64,000 nt of DNA from Mycobacterium sp. 852002-51961_SCH5331710 (GTDB lineage Bacteria; Actinomycetota; Actinomycetes; Mycobacteriales; Mycobacteriaceae): positions 1-64,000 of the forward strand of contig NZ_LZSQ01000035.1 of assembly GCF_001665535.1 (NCBI RefSeq), read 5' to 3'. A model generated the notes under the pieces. That model worked only from the letters and a program-made list of their open reading frames with translations, did no database searches and was not told the DNA's origin. A program made the position numbers and the translations under genes. This document shows positions 8,956 to 16,569 of this stretch, in pieces. How positions within the stretch are numbered: position 1 is the first letter of the stretch; each line of letters opens with the position of its first letter.

Positions 8956-8982
8956 ATGTCCTACGAGGTCGAGGCCGCGTGA
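8956..8982 (+). CDS. Leader mini-ORF (MSYEVEAA) overlapping the carboxylesterase start
   Basis: Eight codons from ATG 8956 to TGA 8982. GAGGAG at 8946-8951 is a good Shine-Dalgarno sequence for this ATG, whereas the GTG of the esterase (8979) has none of its own. The stop of the leader and the start of the esterase overlap as GTGA, so ribosomes ending on the leader could restart on the esterase. Translation is inferred from sequence only. Confidence 0.45.
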   Translation: MSYEVEAA

Positions 8983-10532
8983 CCGCCGAGACACGTCGCA
9001 CCGACGACGCGCTCGTCGTCGACACCGCGTACGGACCGGTTCGCGGGACCGACGACGGCACCGTGAAGGTGTGGAAGGGAGTCCGGTTCGCCGCTGCGCC
9101 CGCGGGTGAGCTGCGGTGGCGACCGCCGCAACCGCCGCAACGCTGGTCAGAACCGGCCGACGCCACCCGGGTCGGCCCCGTCTGCCCGCAGCCGACCGAT
9201 CCCCGGATCCCGATCGACCTCGGCGCCCCGCAGGGCGACGACTGCCTGAGCCTCAACGTATGGGCGTCGTCGGATACCGAACCGGGTGCGGGCAAACCGG
9301 TGATGGTGTGGGTGCACGGCGGCGCCTACGTCCTCGGCTCGTCGGCGCAGTCGCTGTACCACGGTCGTGCGCTCGCCGCCGACGGCGACGCCGTGATCGT
9401 CACGGTGAACTACCGCTTGGGTGCGCTGGGCTTCCTGGACCTGTCGGCGATGGGCGACGGCTTCGCCACCAACCTCGGCCTGCGGGACGTGTTGTTCGCG
9501 CTGCAATGGGTGCGCGACAACATCGCCGGTTTCGGGGGAGACCCGGACCGCGTGACCATCTTTGGTGAATCGGCAGGCGGGGGGATCATCACCACGCTGC
9601 TGGCCAGCCCGGCCGCCGAGGGGCTGTTCGGTGCGGCGATCGCACAGAGCTCGCCGGCGACTTCGGTCTACGACCGCGAGCGCTCGCAGCGCGTGGCCGC
9701 CCTTCTGCTCGAAGAACTCGGCGTCGGCCCCGGCGAGGCCGACCGGCTGACCTCGGTGCCCACCCCTGCGCTGATGACCGCGTCGAAGAAGGTGTTCGAC
9801 CACATCCCGGCGAGCACCCCCGGCACGCTGGCGTTCGCGCCGATCATCGACGGCGACATCGTGCCCGCGCACCCGGTCCAGCTCGCCCGCGACGGCCGTA
9901 CGCATCCGGTACCGCTGATCATCGGCACCAACAAGCACGAAGCCGCGCTGTTCCGCTGGATGAAATCGCCGCTGATGCCGATCACCCCGGCGGCCATCCG
10001 CGCGATGTTCGCCGAGATCGCGGCCGAACAACCCGACCTGCGGCTCCCCGACGAACAGCAGATCCGCGCCGCCTACCGCGGGCGGGGCAAGACCATCGGA
10101 CTGGGCGTCGCGCGCGACATCGGATTCCGCATGCCGTCGGTCTGGTTCGCCGAGGGCCACCGCGAGGTCGCGCCCGTCTATCTGTACCGGTTCGACTTCG
10201 CCACCCCGATGCTGCGGCTGCTGCGCCTGGGCGCCGCCCACGCTACCGAACTGCCCTATGTCTGGGGCAATCTCGTCGCCGGCCCGAAGGACCCGACCTT
10301 CAAGCTCGGCGGTCTGAAGGCCGGTAAGACGGTGTCGGCGCGTATCCGGCGGCGCTGGTTGAGCTTCGCCGTCGACGGGACACCGTCGGGACCGGCGGGC
10401 GACCCGGTGTGGCGGCCCTATCGCGCCTCTGACCGCGCCACCCTGCTCATCGACGCCCAGGACCGGGTGGTCGACGACCTTGATCGCGATCTGCGCACCG
10501 CCTGGGGCGATCAGGTGCTGAGCTTCCGGTGA
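8979..10532 (+). CDS. Type-B carboxylesterase/lipase
   Basis: 517 residues of the alpha/beta-hydrolase type-B carboxylesterase family, hydrolysing carboxylic esters. Landmarks: the oxyanion region VWVHGGAYVLGS, the nucleophile elbow GESAGGG near residue 197, a likely catalytic acid in GTNKHEAALF near 320, and the catalytic His in AAHATELPYVWG near 420. EDCLSLNVW-type motif appears as GDDCLSLNVW. No signal peptide is seen, so it is probably cytosolic or cell-associated. Starts at GTG 8979 overlapping a leader mini-ORF. Followed by the hydroxylase-family gene 27 bp downstream, likely the same transcript. Substrate unknown. Confidence 0.92.
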   Translation: MTAETRRTDDALVVDTAYGPVRGTDDGTVKVWKGVRFAAAPAGELRWRPPQPPQRWSEPADATRVGPVCPQPTDPRIPIDLGAPQGDDCLSLNVWASSDTEPGAGKPVMVWVHGGAYVLGSSAQSLYHGRALAADGDAVIVTVNYRLGALGFLDLSAMGDGFATNLGLRDVLFALQWVRDNIAGFGGDPDRVTIFGESAGGGIITTLLASPAAEGLFGAAIAQSSPATSVYDRERSQRVAALLLEELGVGPGEADRLTSVPTPALMTASKKVFDHIPASTPGTLAFAPIIDGDIVPAHPVQLARDGRTHPVPLIIGTNKHEAALFRWMKSPLMPITPAAIRAMFAEIAAEQPDLRLPDEQQIRAAYRGRGKTIGLGVARDIGFRMPSVWFAEGHREVAPVYLYRFDFATPMLRLLRLGAAHATELPYVWGNLVAGPKDPTFKLGGLKAGKTVSARIRRRWLSFAVDGTPSGPAGDPVWRPYRASDRATLLIDAQDRVVDDLDRDLRTAWGDQVLSFR

Positions 10533-10559
10533 GTCGTATGCTTTGGCCGGAGGTGTGAC

Positions 10560-11486
10560 GTGGATGTGAGTGGCGCCTTCGCGCACGTATTGCCACCGTT
10601 GATGCACGACCCCGTGATGTTCGCGGTGCCGTTTTTTCTGCTGCTGCTGATCATCGAATGGGCGGCAGCCCGCAAGCTGGCACACGAGGAGGCCGAGCGC
10701 GCACCGGCCGGGGCGTATCACCGACCCGATGCGTGGGCGAGCATCTGGATGGGTGTGGTCTCGATCGGCACGAGCGGGGTGCTGAACTTCATTGCGCTGC
10801 TGGGATATGCGGCGTTGTTCGCCTACGTCGCACCGTGGCAGCTGCCCGCCGGCGCCTGGTACACGTGGGTCATCGCGATCGTCGGCGTGGACCTGCTCTA
10901 TTACGTCTATCACCGCATGGCGCACCGGGTTCGGCTCATCTGGGCCACCCATCAGGCACACCACTCCAGCCAGTACTTCAACCTCGCGACCGCCCTGCGC
11001 CAGAAGTGGAACATCAGCGGAGACGTGTTCCTGCGGGCGCTGCTGCCGCTGTTCGGCGTGCCGCCGTGGATGGTGTTCGCCAGCTTCTCGATCAACCTGA
11101 TCTATCAGTTCTGGATCCACACCGAGCGCATCGACAAGCTCTGGCGCCCAATCGAATTCGTCTTCAACACGCCGTCGCACCACCGGGTGCACCATGGTAT
11201 GGACCAGGAGTACCTCGACAAGAACTACGGCGGCATCTTCATCGTCTGGGATCGCCTCTTCGGCAGCTTCCAGGCCGAGACCGTGCGCCCGCACTACGGG
11301 TTGACCAAACAGGTCGACACCTACAACATCTGGACGCTGCAGACCCACGAGTATGTCGCGATCGCCCGCGACGTCCGCCGGGCGCCGCGATGGCGCGACA
11401 AGCTGGGCTACATGTTCGGCCCGCCCGGCTGGGTACCGGCGCAGCAACGGGAAGCGGGGCAGGAGTCGGCTGCGGTCACCGCTTGA
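10560..11486 (+). CDS. Fatty acid hydroxylase / sterol desaturase family membrane protein
   Basis: 308 residues with several TM helices and the eight-histidine diiron signature: HRMAH near residue 117, HQAHHSS near 130 and HRVHHGM near 209. Members hydroxylate or desaturate lipids using oxygen at the cytoplasmic face of the membrane. The GTG start at 10560 has CGGAGG just upstream. It is 27 bp after the esterase, so the two are probably co-expressed. The next gene appears to have its own leaderless promoter. Lipid substrate unknown; sterol or alkylglycerol chemistry are both known in the family. Confidence 0.88.
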   Translation: MDVSGAFAHVLPPLMHDPVMFAVPFFLLLLIIEWAAARKLAHEEAERAPAGAYHRPDAWASIWMGVVSIGTSGVLNFIALLGYAALFAYVAPWQLPAGAWYTWVIAIVGVDLLYYVYHRMAHRVRLIWATHQAHHSSQYFNLATALRQKWNISGDVFLRALLPLFGVPPWMVFASFSINLIYQFWIHTERIDKLWRPIEFVFNTPSHHRVHHGMDQEYLDKNYGGIFIVWDRLFGSFQAETVRPHYGLTKQVDTYNIWTLQTHEYVAIARDVRRAPRWRDKLGYMFGPPGWVPAQQREAGQESAAVTA

Positions 11487-11532
11487 TCCGCCTGATCCGC
11501 GCAACGGCGCCGCGCGCCGTAGTCTCCGCTGT

Positions 11533-12939
11533 GTGAAAACCGTCTTCGACGCCCCGGTCGACGCCGGTCTGGTCGAACGCTCCCTGGCAACAAGCACGTT
11601 CGGGTCGGTGTGGCTCGACGAGCCGCGTCCGCAGTTCCCGGAGCTGACCACGCCGATCACCTGCGACCTGGTCGTCGTCGGCGGCGGATACACCGGGTTG
11701 TGGACCGCGCTGCACGCCGCGCGACGCGACCCGAACCAACGAATCGTGCTCGTCGAGGCCAATCGGGTGGGGTGGGCGGCCTCCGGCCGTAACGGAGGTT
11801 TCGTCGACGCCAGCCTGACGCACGGCAACGAGAACGGAAAGGCACGCTGGCCCAACGAGTTCGACGTCCTCGAGGCGATGGGGCTGGAGAACCTCGACGG
11901 GATGCAGGCCGAACTGGGGGAGCTGGGCCTCGAGTCCGACTGGGAGCGCACCGGCATGTTGACGGTGGCCACCGAGCCGCACCAGGTCGAGTGGCTGCGG
12001 GAGGCCGCGGCCGACGGCGCGGGGGAGTTTCTCGACACGGCCGAGGTGCGCGGTGAGGTGGCGTCGCCGACCTATCTCGCGGGCCTGTTCAGCGCCGAGA
12101 GCTGCGCGATCGTGCACCCCGCCAAGCTCGCGTTCGAACTCGCCAGGGCGTGCCGGGACGCCGGTGTGCGCATCTTCGAACACACCAACGCGACGCGGTT
12201 GGATTCCGGCGGTGTCGGCCTGCGTGTCGAGACGGGTCAGGCGGTGGTCACGGCCCGGCGGGCCGTGCTGGCGACGAACGTGTATCCGAGCCTGCTCAAG
12301 CGCAACCGATTGCACACGATCCCGGTGTACGACTACGTGCTGGCCACCGAACCGCTCACCGATGACCAGCTGGACCGCATCGGATGGCGCGGCCGCCAGG
12401 GGATCGGCGACTGCGCCAACCAGTTTCACTACTACCGCCTCACCACCGACAACCGGATCGTGTGGGGCGGATACGACGCCGTCTACCACTTCGGGCGCAG
12501 AGTGCGCCCGCGCTACGAGGACCGCCCCGGCACCTACCGCCGGCTGGCCGCGCACTTCTTCCTGACCTTCCCGCAACTCGACGACGTCCGGTTCACCCAC
12601 CGATGGGCAGGCGCCATTGACACCAACACCCGGTTCTGCGCGCACTGGGGGCTGGCCAGGGACGGCCGCGTCGCATATGTCAACGGGTTCACCGGGCTCG
12701 GCGTGGGCGCGTCGCGGTTCGCGGCCGACGTCTGCCTCGACCTGCTCGAGGGCAGGCCCACCCCACGCACCGAACTCCAGATGGTGCGCGAACGTCCGCT
12801 GCCGTTCCCGCCAGAGCCGCTGGCCAGCATCGGCATCCAGGCGACGCGGTGGTCACTGGACCGCGCGGACCACTCCGGTGGGCGCCGCAACGTCTTCCTG
12901 CGAACGCTGGACGCGTTGGGGCTCGGTTTCGATTCGTAG
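11533..12939 (+). CDS. FAD-dependent oxidoreductase, DAO family (amine/amino-acid oxidase type)
   Basis: 468 residues. A Rossmann FAD motif VVVGGGYTGLWTALHAARR sits near residue 50 followed by the acidic E of VLVEANRVGWAASGRNGGF; the GRNGGF segment is typical of gamma-glutamylputrescine oxidase-like enzymes. The C-terminal part has the DAO GFTGLGVGASR stretch closing the FAD site. It probably oxidises a secondary or primary amine, making H2O2; substrate not determined. The GTG at 11533 is preceded by TAGTCT (11520-11525) and 7 bases, so the mRNA is likely leaderless. The longer open frame upstream overlaps the hydroxylase gene and is not coding. Confidence 0.87.
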   Translation: MKTVFDAPVDAGLVERSLATSTFGSVWLDEPRPQFPELTTPITCDLVVVGGGYTGLWTALHAARRDPNQRIVLVEANRVGWAASGRNGGFVDASLTHGNENGKARWPNEFDVLEAMGLENLDGMQAELGELGLESDWERTGMLTVATEPHQVEWLREAAADGAGEFLDTAEVRGEVASPTYLAGLFSAESCAIVHPAKLAFELARACRDAGVRIFEHTNATRLDSGGVGLRVETGQAVVTARRAVLATNVYPSLLKRNRLHTIPVYDYVLATEPLTDDQLDRIGWRGRQGIGDCANQFHYYRLTTDNRIVWGGYDAVYHFGRRVRPRYEDRPGTYRRLAAHFFLTFPQLDDVRFTHRWAGAIDTNTRFCAHWGLARDGRVAYVNGFTGLGVGASRFAADVCLDLLEGRPTPRTELQMVRERPLPFPPEPLASIGIQATRWSLDRADHSGGRRNVFLRTLDALGLGFDS

Positions 12940-13122
12940 TACTCCCGTGCCGAAAGTGCGGCCGGAGCGTAACGTCTCTGTGACCTTCACCGATGGGGAA
13001 GTGACGGGACCATCGTCGAGTGGTTGCTCCTGGTCGGGGTGATTGTCGGACTCCCGGCCCGGTTCAGCGGCCCACAACACGCCGGTACCGGACCTACATC
13101 GGCTCGACGAGCGGAGACGACA

Positions 13123-13818
13123 GTGCGCCGACACTCGATACCGGTACTGGCGGCGTTGGCCGCTCCGATCGCTGCGCTTGCGCTTGTCTCCGGGCCCGCC
13201 CAGGCGGCGCCCGGCGTCGTCGTTTACCCCGGCATGGAGATTCGCCAGGACAACAACGTCTGCACGCTGGGCTACGTCGACCCGGCGGCGCGGATCGCGT
13301 TCACCGCCGGGCACTGCCGCGGTAGCGGACCCGTGCGCGACCGCGACGGCAACCACATCGGGATGCAGACGGTGTTCCGCGACAACACCCCCAACGGCGC
13401 GACCGTCGACACCAATCATCAGATCGCCGACTGGGAGGCGATCGCGCTGGCACCCGACGTCATGGTCAACAACGTCCTGCCGGGCGGCAAGGTGCTGGTG
13501 GCCGACCCCGGTGTCGTGCCGACTACCGGCCAGCCGGTGTGCCACTTCGGCGTGGTGACCGGCGAGAGCTGCGGCAACGTCGAAGCCGTCAACAACGGCT
13601 GGTTCACGATGGCCAACGGCGTCGTCAGCCAGAAGGGCGACTCCGGCGGGCCGGTGTACGTGGTCACCCCCGACAACCGGGCGGTGCTGATCGGCATGTT
13701 CAACAGCACGTGGGGCAAGTATCCGGCCGCGGTGTCCTGGCAGACGGCCAGCCAGCAGGCCAGCGAGGACGTCATCTCGGCCGCGTCGGCCACCGTCGGC
13801 ACGGTTTCGCTGCCTTAA
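13123..13818 (+). CDS. Secreted trypsin-like (S1) serine protease
   Basis: 231 residues. The GTG start at 13123 ([19 protein letters not shown]...) gives a clear signal peptide with predicted cleavage after AQAAP. The catalytic triad is readable: His in FTAGHC (about 64), Asp in [10 protein letters not shown] (about 103) and Ser in [10 protein letters not shown] (about 174). Four Cys (CTLGY, GHCRG, VCHFG, SCGN) could make two disulfides. It resembles mycobacterial extracellular proteases without a PDZ domain. GCGGAGACGACA before the GTG is a usable ribosome site; the longer ORF start at 13024 would bury the signal peptide. The stop overlaps the convergent gene by 4 bp. Confidence 0.9.
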   Translation: MRRHSIPVLAALAAPIAALALVSGPAQAAPGVVVYPGMEIRQDNNVCTLGYVDPAARIAFTAGHCRGSGPVRDRDGNHIGMQTVFRDNTPNGATVDTNHQIADWEAIALAPDVMVNNVLPGGKVLVADPGVVPTTGQPVCHFGVVTGESCGNVEAVNNGWFTMANGVVSQKGDSGGPVYVVTPDNRAVLIGMFNSTWGKYPAAVSWQTASQQASEDVISAASATVGTVSLP

Positions 13819-14255
13819 CGCGCCAACGCGAACACGGGGATCGACGGCGCCGCGGCGCGCAGCTCGTCTGGTGAGGAGTCGGGCGTCAGGCCGGCGACGT
13901 GTCCCTTGACCTCCCAGAACCAGCGGTCGAGGTAGCGGCTGAGCAGTTCTGGTTTGGCGTCATCGGGCAGCTCCGTGACGCCAACCTCGCGGCGGTGCCA
14001 CCGCGGGCCGACCTCGACGACTCCCGCCGCCCTGGCGTTGCGCGCCCACTGGGTGTTCCCGCGTGGTGAGACGACGTAGTCGCGCCCGTCCACGGTGAGC
14101 ACGTTGACCACCACGCTTCGCCGCTTGCCCGACCTTCGGCCCCGCACCGTCAGCGCTTTCGTTCCGGCGACGCTGATTCCGGCTTCGGCGAGCCAGCGGA
14201 AGATGCGGTTGACGGCGCGGGCGGGTCGCGTCGGTTTGTCGTAGCGGGTCGTCAT
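13815..14255 (-). CDS. Deazaflavin (F420)-dependent nitroreductase-family protein (Ddn-like)
   Basis: 146 residues. The core [19 protein letters not shown] and [19 protein letters not shown] is the signature of the DUF385/FDOR family, small split-barrel proteins that bind F420 or a related cofactor and reduce quinones or nitro compounds. The ATG at 14255 has a strong AGGAGG ribosome site; codons up to 14303 in the open frame cross the operator region and are not coding. It is divergent from a TetR gene, with two matching operator-like sites in between, so it is probably the regulator's main target. Confidence 0.87.
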   Translation of the reverse strand: MTTRYDKPTRPARAVNRIFRWLAEAGISVAGTKALTVRGRRSGKRRSVVVNVLTVDGRDYVVSPRGNTQWARNARAAGVVEVGPRWHRREVGVTELPDDAKPELLSRYLDRWFWEVKGHVAGLTPDSSPDELRAAAPSIPVFALAR

Positions 14256-14273
14256 GATCGCCTCCTGGTAATG

Positions 14274-14289
14274 AGAGCGGTGCTCTCGT
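14274..14289. promoter_or_regulatory. TetR operator-like site 1
   Basis: AGAGCGGTGCTCTCGT, inside the perfect dyad GAGAGC-GGT-GCTCTC (14273-14287). It lies just upstream of the ribosome site of the deazaflavin gene and matches site 2 in 14 of 16 bases. Confidence 0.6.
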
Positions 14290-14321
14290 ATCGAGCTTGC
14301 CACTCGGGTCGAACGAAATCA

Positions 14322-14337
14322 AGAGCAGTGATCTCGT
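14322..14337. promoter_or_regulatory. TetR operator-like site 2
   Basis: AGAGCAGTGATCTCGT, 14 of 16 bases identical to site 1 and 48 bp from it. It lies 20 bp before the TetR ATG (14357), where it would cover that promoter, so autoregulation is likely. Confidence 0.6.
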
Positions 14338-14356
14338 TTTGTGTCACACTCGGCGC

Positions 14357-15043
14357 ATGGGCAAGCGAGCGGAGAGCCGTCAGCGGATCGAAGCGCAGAT
14401 CATCGAGCTCGGGCGGCGCCATCTGGTGACCGAGGGCGCCGCCGGACTGTCGCTGCGCGCCATCGCCCGCGACCTCGGGATGGTGTCCTCAGCGGTGTAC
14501 CGGTACGTGGCCAGTCGCGACGAGCTGTTGACCCTGCTGCTGGTCGACGCCTATTCCGAACTCGCCGATTGCGTGGACCGCGCCCGCGACGACGGTGCGC
14601 CGTGGCACGAGCAGTTTCGCGCGATGGCGCACGCCGCGCGCCGATGGGCCGTCGACCAGCCGGCCTCGTGGGCGCTGCTCTACGGCACCCCGGTGCCCGG
14701 CTACCGCGCGCCGCGGGAGCGCACCGTGGGACCCGGTACCCGCGTCGTCGGCGCGTTGTTCGACGTGATCGCCGCCGGTATCGCCGTCGGCGACATTCCT
14801 CCATCGGAAACCGTTGTCCCCGAACGGTTGTCGTCGGATTTCGTCGCGCTGCGCGAGGAGTTCTCCTTCTCCGGCGACGACGGCGCGGTCGCCAAGGGGT
14901 TTCTGAGCTGGGCGACGCTGATCGGCGCGATCAGCCTCGAGGTCTTCGGCCAGTACGGCCCCGACACGCTCACCGAACCCGCGGACGTCTTCGACCTGCA
15001 AATCGAGTTGCTGATCCACACGCTGACTATGGTTAAGGATTGA
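14357..15043 (+). CDS. TetR-family transcriptional regulator
   Basis: 228 residues. The N-terminal helix-turn-helix reads LSLRAIARDLGMVSSAVYRYV (about residues 37-57), the normal TetR arrangement including the YRYF-like end. The C-terminal domain (with DQPASWALLYGTPVPGY) is of the TetR_C_13/WHG-type often found in actinobacteria. The ATG at 14357 fits; the open frame extends upstream through operator 2. Divergent from the deazaflavin-dependent gene, which it probably represses through the two AGAGCRGTGMTCTCGT sites. The inducer is unknown. Confidence 0.88.
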   Translation: MGKRAESRQRIEAQIIELGRRHLVTEGAAGLSLRAIARDLGMVSSAVYRYVASRDELLTLLLVDAYSELADCVDRARDDGAPWHEQFRAMAHAARRWAVDQPASWALLYGTPVPGYRAPRERTVGPGTRVVGALFDVIAAGIAVGDIPPSETVVPERLSSDFVALREEFSFSGDDGAVAKGFLSWATLIGAISLEVFGQYGPDTLTEPADVFDLQIELLIHTLTMVKD

Positions 15044-15054
15044 CTTATATAAGT
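15043..15054. promoter_or_regulatory. ArsR-type operator palindrome
   Basis: ACTTATATAAGT is a perfect 12-bp palindrome that begins at the last base of the TetR stop codon and lies 20 bp before the GTG of the ArsR gene. Together with TAATTT at 15063-15068 (six bases before the GTG) it forms a compact, probably autoregulated promoter. It is strikingly AT-rich against the surrounding DNA. Confidence 0.55.
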
Positions 15055-15074
15055 TATCGCTTTAATTTGAGTGG

Positions 15075-15413
15075 GTGCACGCGTTCGATGTCCTGGGGGA
15101 CCCGGTGCGCCGCCGGATTCTGGAGCTGCTCGCCGACGGCGAGCTGGCGGCCGGTGCCATCGCCGCCACCATCCAAGACGAGTTCGCGATCACGCAGCCG
15201 GCGGTCTCGCAGCACCTGAAGGTGTTGCGAGACAACGGTTTCACCTCGGTGCGGCCGGACGGTCAGCGCCGCCTCTACGCGGTCGACGGCGCAGCGCTGC
15301 GCGACGCCGACGAGTGGCTCGCCGGCTTCCGCCGGTTCTGGGCGCCGCGGCTCGATGCGCTCGGCACCGAGATCGCGCGAGGGAAGCGACAACGACGAAG
15401 GAAGGCAACATGA
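15075..15413 (+). CDS. ArsR-family transcriptional regulator
   Basis: 112 residues of winged helix: VHAFDVLGDPVRRRILELLADGELAAG, then the recognition helix ITQPAVSQHLKVLRDNGF (about 38-57) and wing VRPDGQRRLYAVD. No metal-binding Cys motif is present, so it belongs to the non-metal group (SdpR-like) commonly paired with SRPBCC/AHSA1 genes. The GTG at 15075 fits a leaderless transcript from TAATTT. Its stop overlaps the next ATG (ATGA), so it forms an operon with the AHSA1 gene. Confidence 0.9.
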   Translation: MHAFDVLGDPVRRRILELLADGELAAGAIAATIQDEFAITQPAVSQHLKVLRDNGFTSVRPDGQRRLYAVDGAALRDADEWLAGFRRFWAPRLDALGTEIARGKRQRRRKAT

Positions 15414-16048
15414 CCGAGATCGACGTGGACCACCAGATCAACGGGGTCGCCCGCACCGTCGGGAAACGCACGATCGACACGGGGGAGGCGCACGTTGTCA
15501 CAATCAAGCAGGGCTACGACACCGATCAGGACGATCTGTGGGACGCCGTCACCAACATCGAACGCATCCCCCGATGGTTGATGCCGATCTCCGGTGAGCT
15601 CGAGGTCGGCGGCACCTATCAACTGCACGGCAACGCCAGCGGAACGATCCTGACGTGCGACCCGCCGAAGACCTTCACGGCCACCTGGGAGTACGGCGGC
15701 AACACCAGCTGGATCGAGGTCAGCGTCGCCGGCCGGGGGGCGGATCGGGCGGAGCTGGTCATAGAGCACATCGCGGTCGTCGGCGACGAGATGTCGCTGC
15801 AGTTCGGCCCCGGCGCCGTCGGCATCGGCTGGGATTCGATGGTGCTCGGCCTGGCGCTGCACCTGTCGACCGGCGAGGCGATCGATCCGGATTTCGGCCA
15901 GCAGTGGGTCACCACCGACGAGGGGCGCCGCTTCCTGGCGTTGTCCAACGAAGCCTGGTACCAGGCGAACGTCGCCTCCGGAGCCGATCCCGAGACCGCA
16001 CGCCAGGCCGCCGATCGCTGCCTGAAGGCGTACTACGGCGAGGCCTGA
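15410..16048 (+). CDS. SRPBCC / AHSA1-domain protein
   Basis: 212 residues. The AHSA1 core is seen from about residue 24: VVTIKQGYDTDQDDLWDAVTN, IPRWLMPISGELEVGGTYQLHGNASGTIL, then PPKTFTATWEYGG and ELVIEHIAV. A C-terminal helical extension (AWYQANVASGADPETARQAADRC) is longer than in plain AHSA1 proteins. Strong site AAGGAAGGCAAC before ATG 15410; overlaps the ArsR stop. Such ArsR-SRPBCC pairs are frequent in actinobacteria, with ligand unknown. The function is inferred only at family level. Confidence 0.85.
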   Translation: MTEIDVDHQINGVARTVGKRTIDTGEAHVVTIKQGYDTDQDDLWDAVTNIERIPRWLMPISGELEVGGTYQLHGNASGTILTCDPPKTFTATWEYGGNTSWIEVSVAGRGADRAELVIEHIAVVGDEMSLQFGPGAVGIGWDSMVLGLALHLSTGEAIDPDFGQQWVTTDEGRRFLALSNEAWYQANVASGADPETARQAADRCLKAYYGEA

Positions 16049-16049
16049 A

Positions 16050-16065
16050 CTAGAACACGTTCTAG
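16050..16065. promoter_or_regulatory. KstR-type operator (cholesterol catabolism regulon)
   Basis: CTAGAACACGTTCTAG is an inverted repeat (CTAGAAC-AC-GTTCTAG). Positions 16051-16064 fit the published mycobacterial KstR consensus TNNAACNNGTTNNA at every fixed base. It lies 20 bp before the -10 TATCCT (16086-16091) of the VOC gene, where a repressor would block the -35 region. Confidence 0.75.
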
Positions 16066-16098
16066 CCAACCGGACGGGCCGCGGATATCCTCGACGCG

Positions 16099-16569
16099 AT
16101 GCTTGCCCAGACACCTGTCCAGATTGCGTGGGTGACGCGGGACCTCGACAGCACCGAACAGGCGCTCACCACGTTGTTGGGCGCCAAGAAGTGGGTGCGC
16201 ATGCCCGGCGTCCACTTCGCGCCGGATGCGTGCACCTACCGCGGCGAGCCGGCGGACTTCGTCGCCGACATCTCGCTGAGCTACGCCGGCGACACCCAGC
16301 TCGAACTGATCGCCCCGGTGTCCGGGCACAGCATCTACACCGAATTCCTCGACACCGCGGGGCCGGGACTGCACCACATCTGCGTCGAGGTCGACGACGT
16401 GGACGCGGCACTGGCCCAACGGGGCGCCGAGGCGGTGCAGCGCGGGGTGATGGCGGGCGGTATGGAGTTCGCCTATGTCGCGGCCCCCGGTGTCCCGTAC
16501 CTCGAGATCGCCCGCATCCCCGACGAGATCAGGGCATTCTTCGACTACATCAAACAGGAGCAGCAGTGA
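16099..16569 (+). CDS. VOC-fold (glyoxalase/bleomycin-resistance superfamily) protein
   Basis: 156 residues with paired beta-alpha-beta modules: VQIAWVTRDLDSTEQALTTLLG at the start, and the metal-type HHICVEVDDVDAALAQRGAE in the second half, like methylmalonyl-CoA epimerase-type VOC proteins. QLELIAPVSG and YLEIAR carry the acidic ligand positions. A leaderless start is supported by TATCCT seven bases before the ATG. It is the first gene behind the KstR-type site and overlaps the flavoprotein gene (GTGA), so a role in sterol or steroid side-chain chemistry is likely. The precise reaction is unknown. Confidence 0.82.
   Translation: MLAQTPVQIAWVTRDLDSTEQALTTLLGAKKWVRMPGVHFAPDACTYRGEPADFVADISLSYAGDTQLELIAPVSGHSIYTEFLDTAGPGLHHICVEVDDVDAALAQRGAEAVQRGVMAGGMEFAYVAAPGVPYLEIARIPDEIRAFFDYIKQEQQ

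Noticed and set aside
9147..12038. 963-codon open frame on the minus strand over the esterase, hydroxylase and FAD genes
   Set aside because: It is the antisense shadow of three conserved genes with clear motifs; long stop-free antisense frames are expected at this GC content and the translation is Arg/Gly/Asp-rich without a domain.
13024..13122. Longer N-terminus for the secreted protease from 13024
   Set aside because: It would add 33 residues before a clear signal peptide; the GTG at 13123 has a ribosome site and gives a proper export signal.
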